A stretch of 64,000 nucleotides of DNA from Vampirovibrionales bacterium (GTDB lineage Bacteria; Cyanobacteriota; Vampirovibrionia; Vampirovibrionales; Vampirovibrionaceae): the NCBI GenBank assembly GCA_016712355.1, contig JADJRF010000005.1:2488427-2552426 (forward strand). The letters are read 5' to 3'. The position numbers and the translations under genes were made by a program. This document shows positions 27,373 through 37,514 of this stretch, one piece after another. The notes beneath the pieces are model-generated. The model did not search any database. It saw only the letters and a program-made list of their open reading frames with translations, and was not told where the DNA came from. Positions within the stretch are counted from its first letter, which is position 1. Each line of letters opens with the position of its first letter.

Positions 27373-28938
27373 ATGATGAGTTATCTAACTCAAAAGCCAA
27401 AGCTTCCAATAGGAACCCCTATTCCAGGTCATCCGGCTATTGAAAAGGCACTTCATTCTGATAAGTCCTGTGAAGTTTATTTGCTGGAAGAATGTTCAGA
27501 TTCCAGCCTTTTATTTATTATTGTTTCTGAAAGAGAAGAACAGGAAATAATCAGATGGTGGGAAGAGAATAAAATAGAATATTTCCCAGTAGAAAAAATC
27601 CAATTCATTTCTCAGAAGGCTCCTAATTCGTTTCAAGCGGTTGTAAAAGTCTCTGGGAAATGGTTAGGTGGTTACTCCCCTGAGTTAGACAGGAAAGGAC
27701 TCGTAAACCTTTTACTTGCCCTTGTTAAGCTCGCAAAGGCTAGTGAGTCTTTTGAGGCTTCTCCCAGATATGCACCGTCATTATTATGGCTATCCGTGAA
27801 TAAAGAAATGCCTCTATCAGGCTTGATTTTGACTTCGATAGCTTTAAAGGAAGTAGAGCTTATTCAGTTAATCGGAAAAACATTTTACACCCTTACTACT
27901 GGAATAGATTTAAATGAGAGCCAAGATATAGGTCTTTTCGCACCACTAAGCAAATGGTGTGTTAATGCTGGCCCAGGCTTATCTGGGCTTATCAACCGTT
28001 GCATTGACCAAGCTGTACCGTCCCTTTTGGATATTGAGAATGAGGCAATATCATTCACAGAAGAAGAAACTATGGCCCTTCCAAACCTACCTAGGGCTAC
28101 TTCTACACGTCGAAAATCCCCTCAGGTGCAAACTAAAAAACCATTAGAGGGTGGCCTTGCAAAGGTTGCGGGTATGCGAGAGCTTAAAGACCTTTTAGTC
28201 CAAGAGGTTATCAAGCCCATAAATGACCCTGAGCCTTATAAGAAGTATGGCCTCTCAATCCCCAATGGAATACTCCTGTTTGGGCCTCCTGGATGCGGTA
28301 AAACTTACATTGCCAAGCAATTAGCTGAAGAATTAGGCCTGTATTTTGTTCAAATTATTCCTTCAGAAATTGCTAGCCCATATATTAATCAATCCATTTT
28401 GCACATACGAGATATCTTTGAGACAGCCAAAGAGAGAGCGCCATCAATTCTCTTTATTGATGAGTTTGAAGCTATGGTTCCTTCCCGTTCAGAACTTGGT
28501 GGGCATCAGCAGCATAAAGCTGGGGAAGTAAATGAATTCTTGTCCCAGTTAAACGAATGTGCTGCGAAGAACATATTTGTGATCGCCGCCACCAATGAAC
28601 CAGAGAAAATAGACTCTGCCATTAGGCGAACAGGAAGACTAGATAAGTTAATTTATGTAGGCCCTCCTGACGAGGAAGCTAGAGAAGAAATGTTGAAATT
28701 GCACCTAAAGAATCGGCCTACAGATGAGACTATTGATCTGGCGGGACTCTCAAAACAGCTTATAGGGTATTCGGCCAGTGATATTAGGTTTCTTGTGGAC
28801 GAGGCAGCCCGACTTGCGATGAGAACCGAAAATCCTGTTTCCAGCGAAATTATGTTTCAGGTAATGGCTAAGATACCAGCATCAATCACAGATGAAATCA
28901 CCACTCGCTATAAGAGCTTTACGTCACGAGGAATATAA
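27373..28938 (+). CDS. AAA+ ATPase of the FtsH/Cdc48 type, last gene of the chaperone operon
   Basis: 521 aa. The first 240 residues match no domain I recognise. The AAA+ module (about 255-500) has Walker A GPPGCGKT (about 305-312), Walker B LFIDEFEA (about 360), sensor-1 AATNEPEKID and paired arginines RRTGRLDK, as in FtsH/proteasomal ATPases. No protease motif is present, so it is probably an unfoldase or remodeller working with the Hsp70-like protein. It converges on the broken nuclease/NTPase gene with nine bases between stops. Confidence 0.85.
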   Translation: MMSYLTQKPKLPIGTPIPGHPAIEKALHSDKSCEVYLLEECSDSSLLFIIVSEREEQEIIRWWEENKIEYFPVEKIQFISQKAPNSFQAVVKVSGKWLGGYSPELDRKGLVNLLLALVKLAKASESFEASPRYAPSLLWLSVNKEMPLSGLILTSIALKEVELIQLIGKTFYTLTTGIDLNESQDIGLFAPLSKWCVNAGPGLSGLINRCIDQAVPSLLDIENEAISFTEEETMALPNLPRATSTRRKSPQVQTKKPLEGGLAKVAGMRELKDLLVQEVIKPINDPEPYKKYGLSIPNGILLFGPPGCGKTYIAKQLAEELGLYFVQIIPSEIASPYINQSILHIRDIFETAKERAPSILFIDEFEAMVPSRSELGGHQQHKAGEVNEFLSQLNECAAKNIFVIAATNEPEKIDSAIRRTGRLDKLIYVGPPDEEAREEMLKLHLKNRPTDETIDLAGLSKQLIGYSASDIRFLVDEAARLAMRTENPVSSEIMFQVMAKIPASITDEITTRYKSFTSRGI

Positions 28939-29354
28939 AAGATTGATTTAAACAAGTTGATGACATTCATCAGCAATCAACAGAAGATTGACCATCGAAT
29001 ATTCCTGTAATAACTCGGAAAGCTGCCCATTCAAAATTTGATGATTTTCAGAAACAATTGGATCTTCAATCACTATTCCTTGTTCTTTTCCTTCGACTTC
29101 TACTTTCAATCTAGTAGATAAATTAATGATAAACTCCCCAGCAGCGGCGTGTGATGGTTTTCTATCTATTTCCAATAATCTCTCTAATAGGTTTATAGCG
29201 GCTGTAAACTTTTCGACTGCGCTGGTAAGCGCATCGTTTTCTTCTCCTCTTAAGACCTCATTGTTGGCGGAAGTGCAATGACCTGAGCCCAGAAATGGGG
29301 ACCGTTCAAAAGTAGAGGATTTTGTTCTTCAATCTTTTGAAAGGAGTGTTTGGA

Positions 29355-30469
29355 ATGAAAACGAGCCGATTCACGGAAGAGCAGGTTATTACTGCATTAC
29401 GGACACAGGAAAGCGGTCAGAAGACGGTCGAAGGTGTCTGTCGGGAGCTTGGCATCTCGCAAGCCACGTTCTACAAGTGGAAAAAGAAGTACGGAAACTT
29501 GAGCATCTTGGAAGCCAGGCGTTTACGGGTTCTGGAAGTAGAGAATTCCCGACTGAAAAGGCTGTTGAGTGAGCGCACACTGGAACTGGATGCGCTGCAG
29601 GACGTGCTAAAAAAGCTTTAGGGCCTTCCCGTCGTCGGATTCTGTTTCATTGCCTGCGCGCGGACAAATACAAGCTGTCGAAACGTCAATGCGCCCGGCT
29701 ATCGCGCGTGCGTCGGCACGGCTTACGCTCTGTGGCAGACGCCAGGAATGAATCCCTGCGTCAGGCAATCCTGCGTCTTTCCAATCGTTTCGCGAGGTTC
29801 GGCTATCGCCGGATTCACGCCATACTGGTGAAGCAGGAAGGTTGGACAATCAACGTGAAGCGGGTGCGGCGGATCCGGAGCGAGGAAGGCCTACAAGTCA
29901 GAAAGAAAACGAAGAAACGCAGGCGAGGCCAAGGCGTTCAGTCGCCCGAACAGGCCGTTGCGCCAAATCACGTGTGGACGGTTGATTTTGTGCAGGACCG
30001 CCTGACTTCTGGCGGCCGTGTCCGGCTATTGACGGTGCTGGATGAATTTACGCGCCAGTCCCTGTGCATTCGCGTGGAACGTTCTCTCAGGGGCGAGGAT
30101 GTGCGCCTGACATTGCAGACGTTGTTTAGGGATTACGGGATTCCCCGGTATCTACGCAGCGACAACGGGTCGGAATTTGTCGCCCGTTGCCTGCAAAGCT
30201 GGCTACAGACGCAGCACACGCAGTCGCTCTTTATTGAGCCTGGGAGCCCGTGGCAAAACGGCAAGTGCGAAAGTTTCAACGGCCGTTTGCGGGATGAATG
30301 CCTGAACATGGAAGCCTTCGATACGTTGAGCGAGGCTCAGGTCGTGATTGAAGCATGGCGCGGGCATTACAACACCGAGCGTCCTCACAGCGCCTTGCAA
30401 TACCGAACGCCTGAAGTTTTTATTCTCGACTGGCAGGGTGAGCAGGCGGCTTTACGTCTGATCGCCTGA
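29355..30469 (+). CDS. IS3 transposase OrfAB (programmed -1 frameshift)
   Basis: OrfA starts at ATG 29355 (MKTSRFTEEQVITALR, HTH, leucine zipper) and stops at 29621. A slippery AAAAAAG at 29609-29615 allows a -1 shift into OrfB (KKALGPSRRR...), which ends at 30469 and carries the DDE core: VDFVQDRL, RSDNGSEF and CESFNGRLRDE. The complete element appears able to transpose. Confidence 0.88.
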
Positions 30470-30531
30470 AAAAATCCAGCATTCCAAACCCGCTGAAACC
30501 ACAGCGGGCGAATTTATCGTGGAAATGGAAA

Positions 30532-30585
30532 GGTGTTGAAAAGCGGTTGAAAAGCGCTGGCGCTTTCCAACCGCTTTTCAACACC
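30532..30585. repeat. 54-base hairpin in the IS3 3' non-coding region
   Basis: The arm beginning GGTGTTGAAAAGCGGTTG pairs with the arm ending CAACCGCTTTTCAACACC, and the inner AAAGCGC pairs with GCGCTTT; nearly perfect over 26 base pairs. It is followed by a run of T, so it may also terminate transcription from the transposase. Confidence 0.75.
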
Positions 30586-33500
30586 AGTTTTTGGCGTTCG
30601 ACGACGATTTTAAAATTGGAACTCAGGACGCCGACCTGAAAACGTGCTAAAATCCTAAAATTCGACTTTTGGATGGTTCCGGGTACGGGGCTCGGTCAGC
30701 AAATTGCAGATATATCATAAGCTGATGACATGGCATTACTAAACGTCTCTATAATTTTAGATTTCAAGACTTGCTCTTGGAATTCTGGCAACCATATATC
30801 ATTAAAATTCACATCTGGAAGAGATTTGGTTGGATAAATTTTCATCGCTAAGTTAGAAATAATTTTCCCATTAAGCTTAGGAACCACTGTAAATATTCTC
30901 TTCTCATCAAGAGCTTCTTTGGCAATCTGAATAACCGTTTCAAGTTTATTTAATTCTTCAAGCTCTGATATAGTCATAATAATTGCAATCTCAACCGCAG
31001 GCCAGTAAATACCATCGTTTTTCTTTAATGGAACAGTCTTGTATTCTCCCTCTATACCTTCTTCTTTTAGGTTCCTCAACAAGCATTCCAAAGTTTTCTT
31101 TAAACGATGTTCGCCCCGATTTTTGCTAAATTTTGAAGCGGCTGCAATAGACTTCCCAAAGCTAGCTCGTTTTGCCATTGCTACAGCAAGTTCTATAGAA
31201 TCTTTCTCATATTGTGCTGCAAACTCCTGTAGAATTTCAGATAAATATTCAAGTCGTTCAGAAATGGCTATTAATTGGTCGGCAGGAGTGTCATCTAACA
31301 TCCTCCATATTGTCGAGCTTGTACACTTTTGAGCATCCTCGGATAAATGTAGTGAAAAACTAGCTACCGCTTGTGCCTCAGACTTCTGAGATACAGCACA
31401 CAGACGAGGTATTAAATTATTTAAAATGGAAGTTAGGAGCGTTCCTATAGTATCGCTGGATATCCCAAGATTAGAAGCATTTTTAAGACTTCCAAGAAGG
31501 CTTGGAACCATTGTAAAACTAAGCCCGTTGCATGCTTGAACAATAGAATTGAGCTCTTCAGCAATCTGCTCTTGATTATTAAATTTTACGCCTCGAATCC
31601 ATTTTTCTGTAACCTCACGAAAGACAGATTCAGTTCGTGTGATTAAACTCGACATAACTGTTGAGTATTCAGATAAGGAAATAATATTCGCATTAGATTG
31701 TATAAAATAGCCAAGAGCCTTATTCCAGGCCACAACCACTTCAGTAGGGAGGTTAGACCGAGGAATATTTTTAGCCATCATAGGACGGCCTTCAATCTGA
31801 ATAACCATTCCATTTGTATCGACAAATGAGCAAGCGGCAGCTTCTGAAGAAGGAACAAGCGCCATTATAATTTTACAAATTTCTACTGCTTTATCATTCA
31901 TATTATCCGAAGCTTGTGCAGATATGAATTGGTAGTCTGCCCTTACAGTTCGGCCATGTTCTTCTTCTCCTATAATCGGTGGCATGATCCAGGAAATTTG
32001 TTCTGAAGCCGTTTTTAACAAGTATTCTTCACCACCAAATGATTTGCTTAGTGATAAAGCAAAGTCCGGTGATACGGAATAAGCCGTCTCAAGAACTTTT
32101 GAAATTTTTCTAATGCAATAATTGTTTGTTTCGGCATCCAGAATATTCAAATCAAAGGAAGGAAAGTGACTCATATTGACCATAGAAGCAAGTAATAACT
32201 GTAAGGTATCTAATCCTTCTAATGCTGGAAACACATGAATTTTGTCTAAAAAAGTGATTCTAAAATCTTCTAGTGGTGTCGAATGAAAATGTTGAACAAG
32301 CTCTTTAAGACGGTTCCAACCTTCACCTACAGATGGAAGGTCGGGAAACTCCACTCCTTTTGCCACTGCAAACATCGCAGTCACTGACCACAAAGACCGC
32401 TCAATATTCCATTCCTCTAGCAATTGGATAAACTGCTTTGCTCGAACTTCAAGACTTGCAAAACCTAAGCCCGTTAGTATAGCAGTCATAGTCTCAACGG
32501 TATTTTGTTCCTTCTGAAGACTAACGAGAGCATCAATCAATTTTAAACGATTGAATTTTTCAGGCTCTCTCAGTACCGCTTGAATGATTAATGGAAGCGA
32601 AGCAGTTGTCACAGCACGAATAGATTGAAGTAATGAGTCTTCTGTTTGTATTACAAGCTCGTCATGAGTGAGTCTGGCCAGTGCCGAAGAGCGCAGGTTA
32701 TGTAATCCCCCTAAAATACCTGGAGATTTCTCTTTGACGAGGTGTTCCTTAAGTAATCTCGATAGAGAGCGGAGACCTTCTTCTGGAGAAATTCCCAGGA
32801 TGTCTAAAAGGACTCCGACTTCAATTTCACCATTTAGACTTGTAATTAGTGAAGATGCTCGAAGTATTTTCACTTCGATGGTTCTAGTCGAATCTTCCAA
32901 TCTTTGCTGGACTTGCTCCGATAAAAGTTTCTCCAATCGCTTCCCTTGAGTCAGAATGTGAGTATATTCCAATAAAAGGCCTTTTGAGTCTTCAAATGGT
33001 TCTTTCCAATAGGGCCAGTTGGTTTTACCCCCTATTTTTAAGTTCCTCCCAAAGGGATCTGGCTAAATCTGCATCAAGTTCAACAGGGAACATCTCGGCA
33101 TCTTGAATACCTTTTAGTATGCCAAGGTCTTCATTACGCACCGCTCCCAAAAGGATTACGTTTGGAAGCTTCGATGCTTCTTCAGCTAATACAGTCCAAA
33201 CAGCCATATTAGTGGGATTAATTTCATCGCATACAATCCCTATGGGAGAGTGTTGATTAGGGTTTCTTGCCTTAATGAATCTCTGTATATCCTTCACATC
33301 CTCAGTTTTAACCATTGCGCTCAGGCGGAACCAACGTGTAGTACTAGCCATTTTGTTAGCAGTAAGCCATATCAACGATGATTTTCCTGCCCCAGATGGC
33401 CCGGTAACCAAGATTTGACGTGCTGTTTTGAATTGCTGGTAAACAGCTTCTACTTGTTGAGGTCTATCAATAATAAGCCCAGCCGCAATATGACCCGGTT

Positions 33501-34332
33501 GCGCTTTAACGCCACTATAAAAGGCTTGATCTTCAATTGGTGAATTAAAATCAATAGGCTCAATGGCACCCTTTAGAAGGGCTGTATCAATAGCAGAACT
33601 ATCCATTCCTTCTAAAAATTTTAAAATGAGCCACTCGATGTCTGTTGGACTAATTTGAATTCTTTTGTGAAAATCCGTGGTTTCATTTGCATCCGAAACT
33701 TCCCCTACAAAGGCACTCAAACTCTTAAACAAAGCTTCTGCCACTGAATCGGCTATCTTCAAAGTTTGGATCAATATCTCCACTGCTTCATTGTTAGGAA
33801 ACTCTGACACCACAACTTGCTCTCCTGAGCTATTGAGTAGCTCTTCAAGAGGACAGGGAGTTATTTTGCTACAAGGCTTTTGTAAGCCTATACCTATTTC
33901 AAAGACTTTATTTTCATTAAGCGTTTTAAGTTTTTCTTCAGCATTTTTACGATAAGATTCCACCTCGTTCAAACTAAAAGAATTGGATTTACGAGATTTA
34001 ATCTGTATCCATATCTCACGGTTTTCAAATTCCAGAACTACATCTTCAAACCCTTCTGGTATGACGGAGCCACTTGGAATTTGCCCGGCCCACTGCTTAA
34101 TAAGCAAAAGCGCAATGAAATGATCTTGATACCTATACCCTTTACCGGATTGAGCACCAGATCGACTACATTTCCAAAGTTGTTCTCTACTTGTTTTCAT
34201 TTATTACCATTATAGCGATTCTAAGCCTTCACTGTTACAGCGGTCTTTAGTGGAGGATACCATAATGCTTACAGTCCGGTCTTGGGGCCGGTCTTTTTTG
34301 TATCTAAAAGCCAAGCCATAAGAGGGTTTCGT

Positions 34333-35181
34333 ATGTTCAATTTCAAGAAACACCGCGATTACCTGGATGGATGGCAGAGAGCGATGGCGACCGGTTTGAT
34401 GACCGGTCGTCCTTTTAGCAGGCATACTTCCAGCCAGTACGTCCGGTATATGGTTCCTTTCCTCCAGAAGTATGGCAGTGTCTCCATCGAGAATTTGAAG
34501 GCCGAACTGTCAGCCGTCCCCACTGACCAGTTCTCCAAACGGAACAGTATCTTCCGGGCCGTCGTTTCCTTTGCCAAGTACCTTATCCAGGAAAACACCC
34601 TCCATCCCACCTTTCTGGACAAGGCCAAACCCTTCAAGCCAAAACGTCACCGGCCACCGGTACGCCATAGCGTGAAGGAAGGAGACATCCAGAAACTGAT
34701 TAACGCTACCAAGAACCCCCTGGATCGCCTGATGATCATCCTCCTGGCCTCTACGGGCTTGCGGGCCTCGGAAGCCTGTGACCTGAAACTAGAAGATATC
34801 GACTTTGAGGAGCGGCGGCTTGTTGTCCGTTGCGGCAAGTGGGGGAAGGAACGCAAGGTTGGAATAGGAGAAGGGCTTCTGTTGGCCATTCAGAACTACT
34901 TAAAAACCCGCCCTGGCCTCAAGTCCTCCGATCAGCTTCTCCAGAACACGGCCAGAGAAGCGTTGGATCGAAATGGCGTCTACCAGCGGCTCGAAAAATA
35001 GGGCGCAGGGTAGACGTTAAAGTCACACCCCACGCCCTACGCCGGGCCTTTGTCACCATCAATGTCCGAAACGGCGTTCCGTTGGTCTATCTCCAGATTG
35101 CCTGCGGCCACGGGGAGATTACCACTACCCGGTCTTACTGCCAGACCAGCGAAGAGGAAGTCATTGAGGCGATGAAGACTA
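34333..35181 (+). pseudogene. Tyrosine recombinase (integrase), frameshifted and cut by IS5
   Basis: Frame 1 runs from ATG 34333 to a TAG at 35001 and holds the SAM-like N-terminal domain and the first catalytic Arg (STGLRASEACDLKLEDID). Reading on after adding one base to the A5 tract at 34994-34998 gives KIGRRVDVKVTPHALRRAF (HxxR), ACGHGEITTTRSY (His and the nucleophile Tyr). The last residues are cut by the IS5-type element. Related in sequence plan to the recombinase at 36024. It may be an older integrase of the tandem elements. Confidence 0.8.
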
Positions 35182-36018
35182 GGTGGTGTCGACATTCACA
35201 CTTCCCCTAATTAGGAATCCGTGATCTACTATCCTTGTTGGTTATGCGAGGATAGAGAGATGGAATTAACGGATGAGCAGTGGGAGAAAATCAAGGACGC
35301 CCTGCCGGGGAAGGCCGGTGATCCGGGCAGAACGGCGTCGGACAATCGTTTGTTTGTGGAGGCCGTCTATTGGGTGGGCAGAAACGGAGGCCGCTGGCGG
35401 TCTTTACCACCGGAGTTCGGTAAATGGTATAGCGTGCACAAGCGTTTCTTACGCTGGGCTGAAAAGGGTGTATGGCAGATGATTTTCAATACACTGGCAG
35501 CAGATGCGGACACCGAATGGCCCATGGTTGATTCCACCATTATCCGGGCGCACCAATGCGCGGCAGGGGCAAAAAAAGCGCTGGTCCCCAAGCGTTAGGG
35601 AGAAGCCGGGGAGGCTTTTCCACCAAGATTCATGCCACATGCGATAGTCACGGAAACCCGCTGCGCTTTATCCTGACTCCCGGCCAAGCATCTGACCACA
35701 CACAAGCGCACGCTTTGCTCGCGGATCTTCCGGCAGAAGAGGCTATTCTGGCTGACAAAGGGTATGATTCGGATGCTTTGGCAGACTCAATCTCAGAAAT
35801 TGGAGTGCAGCGTGTGATTCCGCCCACAAAAACCGGAAAGAACAAAGAGAATACGATACCCATCTCTACAAAGAGCGCAACCAAATTGAGCGTCTGTTCA
35901 ACAAGCTTAAAAACTTTCGACGTGTCGCTACCCGCTATGACAAGCTGGATATAGCCTTTTTGAGCTTTATTCACCTAGCCGCTATCTACCTCTGGCTAAA
36001 ATGAATGTCGACACTGCC
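35182..36018 (+). mobile_element. IS5-family (IS427-like) insertion sequence
   Basis: About 837 bp with terminal repeats GTGTCGACATTCA facing each other and the quartet CTAG at both edges (35179-35182 and 36018-36021), consistent with the small target duplications of this group. Exact ends uncertain by one to three bases. Inserted between the two convergent integrase genes. Confidence 0.8.
35260..36004 (+). pseudogene. IS5-type transposase in three frames
   Basis: OrfA from about 35260 (MELTDEQWEKIKDALPGKAG, RSLPPEFGKWYSV, DSTIIRAHQ). The A7 run near 35570 is the expected -1 slippage point into OrfB (KSAGPQALGRSRGGFSTKIH, first DDE residues ADKGYDSD). A second break at the A5 run 35828-35832 puts the end (NQIERLFNKLKNFRRVATRYDK, third catalytic Glu) in another frame. 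The first shift is normal for this group; the second suggests damage or a sequence error. Confidence 0.75.
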
Positions 36019-36023
36019 TAGCT

Positions 36024-36854
36024 TTACCAATTTTTCATAGAATCCACGCGGTCTTGAGTCCGGCGGCGGTTATAGAGCATCGTGGTCAAAATGCTCTTAT
36101 GTCCGCAAGCCTCCTGAACATCCTGGGGATTCCGTCCCATCGTGAGGTTGTAGGTCACAAAGCGGCTTCTCAGGGCGTGAGGATAGGCATAGACTCCGGC
36201 TTTTTTGGCTATCCGGGCTATCCGCTGATACAAGCCATCCCGTCGCATCGGATTTTCATATTTGTCTAAAAATACGAAATCATACTTCACCTTGGGACGT
36301 TCCTTATCCAGGTAGCTCCGAATGGCAAGCGCCGTGTCATCGTTAAAGCCCAGGCTCCGAGCTTCATCATACTTGGCTTCGCCGACCCAAATCTCCTGCT
36401 TCTCCAGATCCACGTCTTCCAGTTTCAGTTTGCAACACTCACTGGCTCGGATGCCGGTGTTGGCCATCAGCATAATCATGGCCCGTTCCTGGAGGGTCTT
36501 GGTAGCGGCGATCAGTTTGGGCAAGTCCTCTTCAGATACCACATGCTGCTTGGGGTTCGGATTGGGCTTTGGGGCAAAGTTCTTGTCCAAAGCCTTTTCG
36601 AGGAATTCCTTGTCCAAAGCCTCTTCCATTACCAGATACTTGGCAAAGGACACGAAGGAACGGTACAAGCCCCGCCGCCGTTCCGGGAGATCCGCCGGGC
36701 ATTCGGCCAGTTCGCTCTTGACCCGGCTAAAGGTCAGAAGCTTGTACTTGGCCAGGTACTTCTTGATATAGGACTCATACGAGTTCAGAGTATTCTCAGC
36801 GTAGGCCCGCCGTCCCAACAGACCAGCCTTGGCTGCCTTACGCCAGCCTGCCAC
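36024..36854 (-). CDS. Tyrosine recombinase (integrase) of the tRNA-Ile element
   Basis: 276 aa, intact. N-terminal SAM-like DNA-binding domain (NTLNSYESYIKKYLAKY), catalytic Arg about 136 (NTGIRASECC), HALR (His 226, Arg 229), GHKS (His 252) and nucleophile Tyr about 261 (TTMLYNRRR). The start GTG at 36854 lies within the end of the upstream HTH gene, implying coupled translation. The gene sits next to the right att site, the usual place for the integrase that made the insertion. Confidence 0.9.
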   Translation of the reverse strand: MAGWRKAAKAGLLGRRAYAENTLNSYESYIKKYLAKYKLLTFSRVKSELAECPADLPERRRGLYRSFVSFAKYLVMEEALDKEFLEKALDKNFAPKPNPNPKQHVVSEEDLPKLIAATKTLQERAMIMLMANTGIRASECCKLKLEDVDLEKQEIWVGEAKYDEARSLGFNDDTALAIRSYLDKERPKVKYDFVFLDKYENPMRRDGLYQRIARIAKKAGVYAYPHALRSRFVTYNLTMGRNPQDVQEACGHKSILTTMLYNRRRTQDRVDSMKNW

Positions 36855-37149
36855 GTAGGGAGTATGGTCTTGAATCCCTATCTGTTTTTTTTCGCAGCCT
36901 CATCTCTTCCAGGGCGGCTTGCCCTTGAAGGTAGACCTCGACGGCTTGCTGATGGATCTGATAGGTGATGATCCCGTTATACACCCTGGGTGTGGCCATC
37001 AGCTTTCCGCTCTTGCACCACTCTAAAACGGTTTTCCTGGTTTTACCCAGGACTTGAGAAACCTCGGAAACGGTCAAAAATGCCCCCGAAAAACTACTCA
37101 CTTTGTACTCACTTTTGGAGTTTTTCGGGTCTTTTTTGTCATACGTCAT
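36838..37149 (-). CDS. Excisionase-like helix-turn-helix protein
   Basis: 103 aa with a MerR/excisionase-like HTH: LTVSEVSQVLGKTRKTVLEWCKSGKL followed by a wing (ATPRVYNGIITYQIHQ), typical of Xis/HTH_17 proteins. It overlaps the integrase start by 17 bases, and its 5' end contains the paired arm-type repeats at 37096-37116. Likely directs excision or represses the integrase. Confidence 0.75.
   Translation of the reverse strand: MTYDKKDPKNSKSEYKVSSFSGAFLTVSEVSQVLGKTRKTVLEWCKSGKLMATPRVYNGIITYQIHQQAVEVYLQGQAALEEMRLRKKTDRDSRPYSLRGRLA
37096..37116 (+). repeat. Paired integrase arm-type repeats, left of the right att core
   Basis: ACTCACTTTG at 37096 and ACTCACTTTT at 37107, 11 bp apart, inside the start of the excisionase-like gene and about 140 bases before the core at 37244. 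Same motif and phase as the pair at 14609. Confidence 0.6.
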
Positions 37150-37243
37150 ATATAATCTCCTTCTGTATTCTAACAGCGGAGATCGTTATGGCGCTTGGTT
37201 TTTAGGCGATCCTACCTTATTGATTGTTACAATAATAACATGG

Positions 37244-37288
37244 CTGATAAGGGTGAGGTCCGGTGTTCGAGTCACCGCAGGCCCACCA
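37244..37288 (+). pseudogene. tRNA-Ile 3' half: right att site of the island
   Basis: 45 bases identical to the 3' half of the tRNA at 14660, starting exactly at the heptamer CTGATAA and ending with ACCA. The 5' side here has no tRNA sequence. This is attR of the 22.5-kb element and at the same time the left edge of a second, related element. Confidence 0.88.
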
Positions 37289-37350
37289 TTTTCTCACAAC
37301 GATTCTTCAAAAAGTATAGCCAAAAGAATCGACCAAAAAAATCACCAACT

Positions 37351-37371
37351 ACTCAGTTGGCACTCACTTTT
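37351..37371 (+). repeat. Paired integrase arm-type repeats, right of the att core
   Basis: ACTCAGTTGG at 37351 and ACTCACTTTT at 37362, again 11 bp apart, 107 and 118 bases beyond the core. Their position matches the repeat at 14795, which lies 103 bases beyond the left core. Confidence 0.55.
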
Positions 37372-37383
37372 AAAACCCTTAAA

Positions 37384-37405
37384 AGCTCCTCATTGAGGGG
37401 CTTTT
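37384..37405 (+). terminator. Rho-independent terminator after the att site
   Basis: Stem AGCTCCTC / GAGGGGCT, loop ATT, then TTTT; same as the hairpin at 14825 apart from the loop. Confidence 0.8.
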
Positions 37406-37514
37406 ACCGTTTATGAGATGATGTTTTATACTCTGTACCCTTGATGATAAAATCATGACCTTACGCAGTTGTTTTTGGCCCTAATTCATCTTCTGGCCGG
37501 TAGGAGCTTTACAA

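Larger units (their letters stand above)
29279..30698 (+). mobile_element. IS3-family insertion sequence with GCAA target duplication (1420 bp)
   Basis: Left end TGACCTGAGCCCAG, right end the reverse of TGACCGAGCCCC. The four bases GCAA occur directly on both sides (29275-29278 and 30699-30702), a clean target-site duplication. It carries an unusually long 3' non-coding part (about 230 bases) with a strong hairpin. A related but hybrid copy is at 39654 and its right end recurs at 47621. Confidence 0.9.
28948..34200 (-). pseudogene. DUF4297-type nuclease plus P-loop NTPase defence-like gene, split by a frameshift and by IS3
   Basis: Three pieces form one gene. The first (34200-33025) has a PD-(D/E)XK-like DUF4297/Cap4-type nuclease domain (GKGYRYQDHF; Asp about 53; IQIK 66-69) and a P-loop NTPase domain (GPSGAGKS 267-274; Walker B GIVCDE). 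A one-base shift in a run of A and G near 33030 leads into the second (to 30699), whose frame upstream reads KTNWPYWKEPFEDSKGLLLE. An IS3 element then interrupts it with a GCAA target duplication; removing the IS and one GCAA rejoins the frame (DISAIC then TSANNEVLRG) into the third piece. Reconstructed length about 1270 aa. Long helical C-terminus, probably a sensor, as in STAND defence proteins. Confidence 0.8.

Noticed and set aside
33020..33045. Programmed frameshift joining the two parts of the nuclease/NTPase gene.
   Set aside because: No classical slippery heptamer with a downstream structure is evident, and many similar one-base breaks occur nearby, so mutation or sequence error is simpler.
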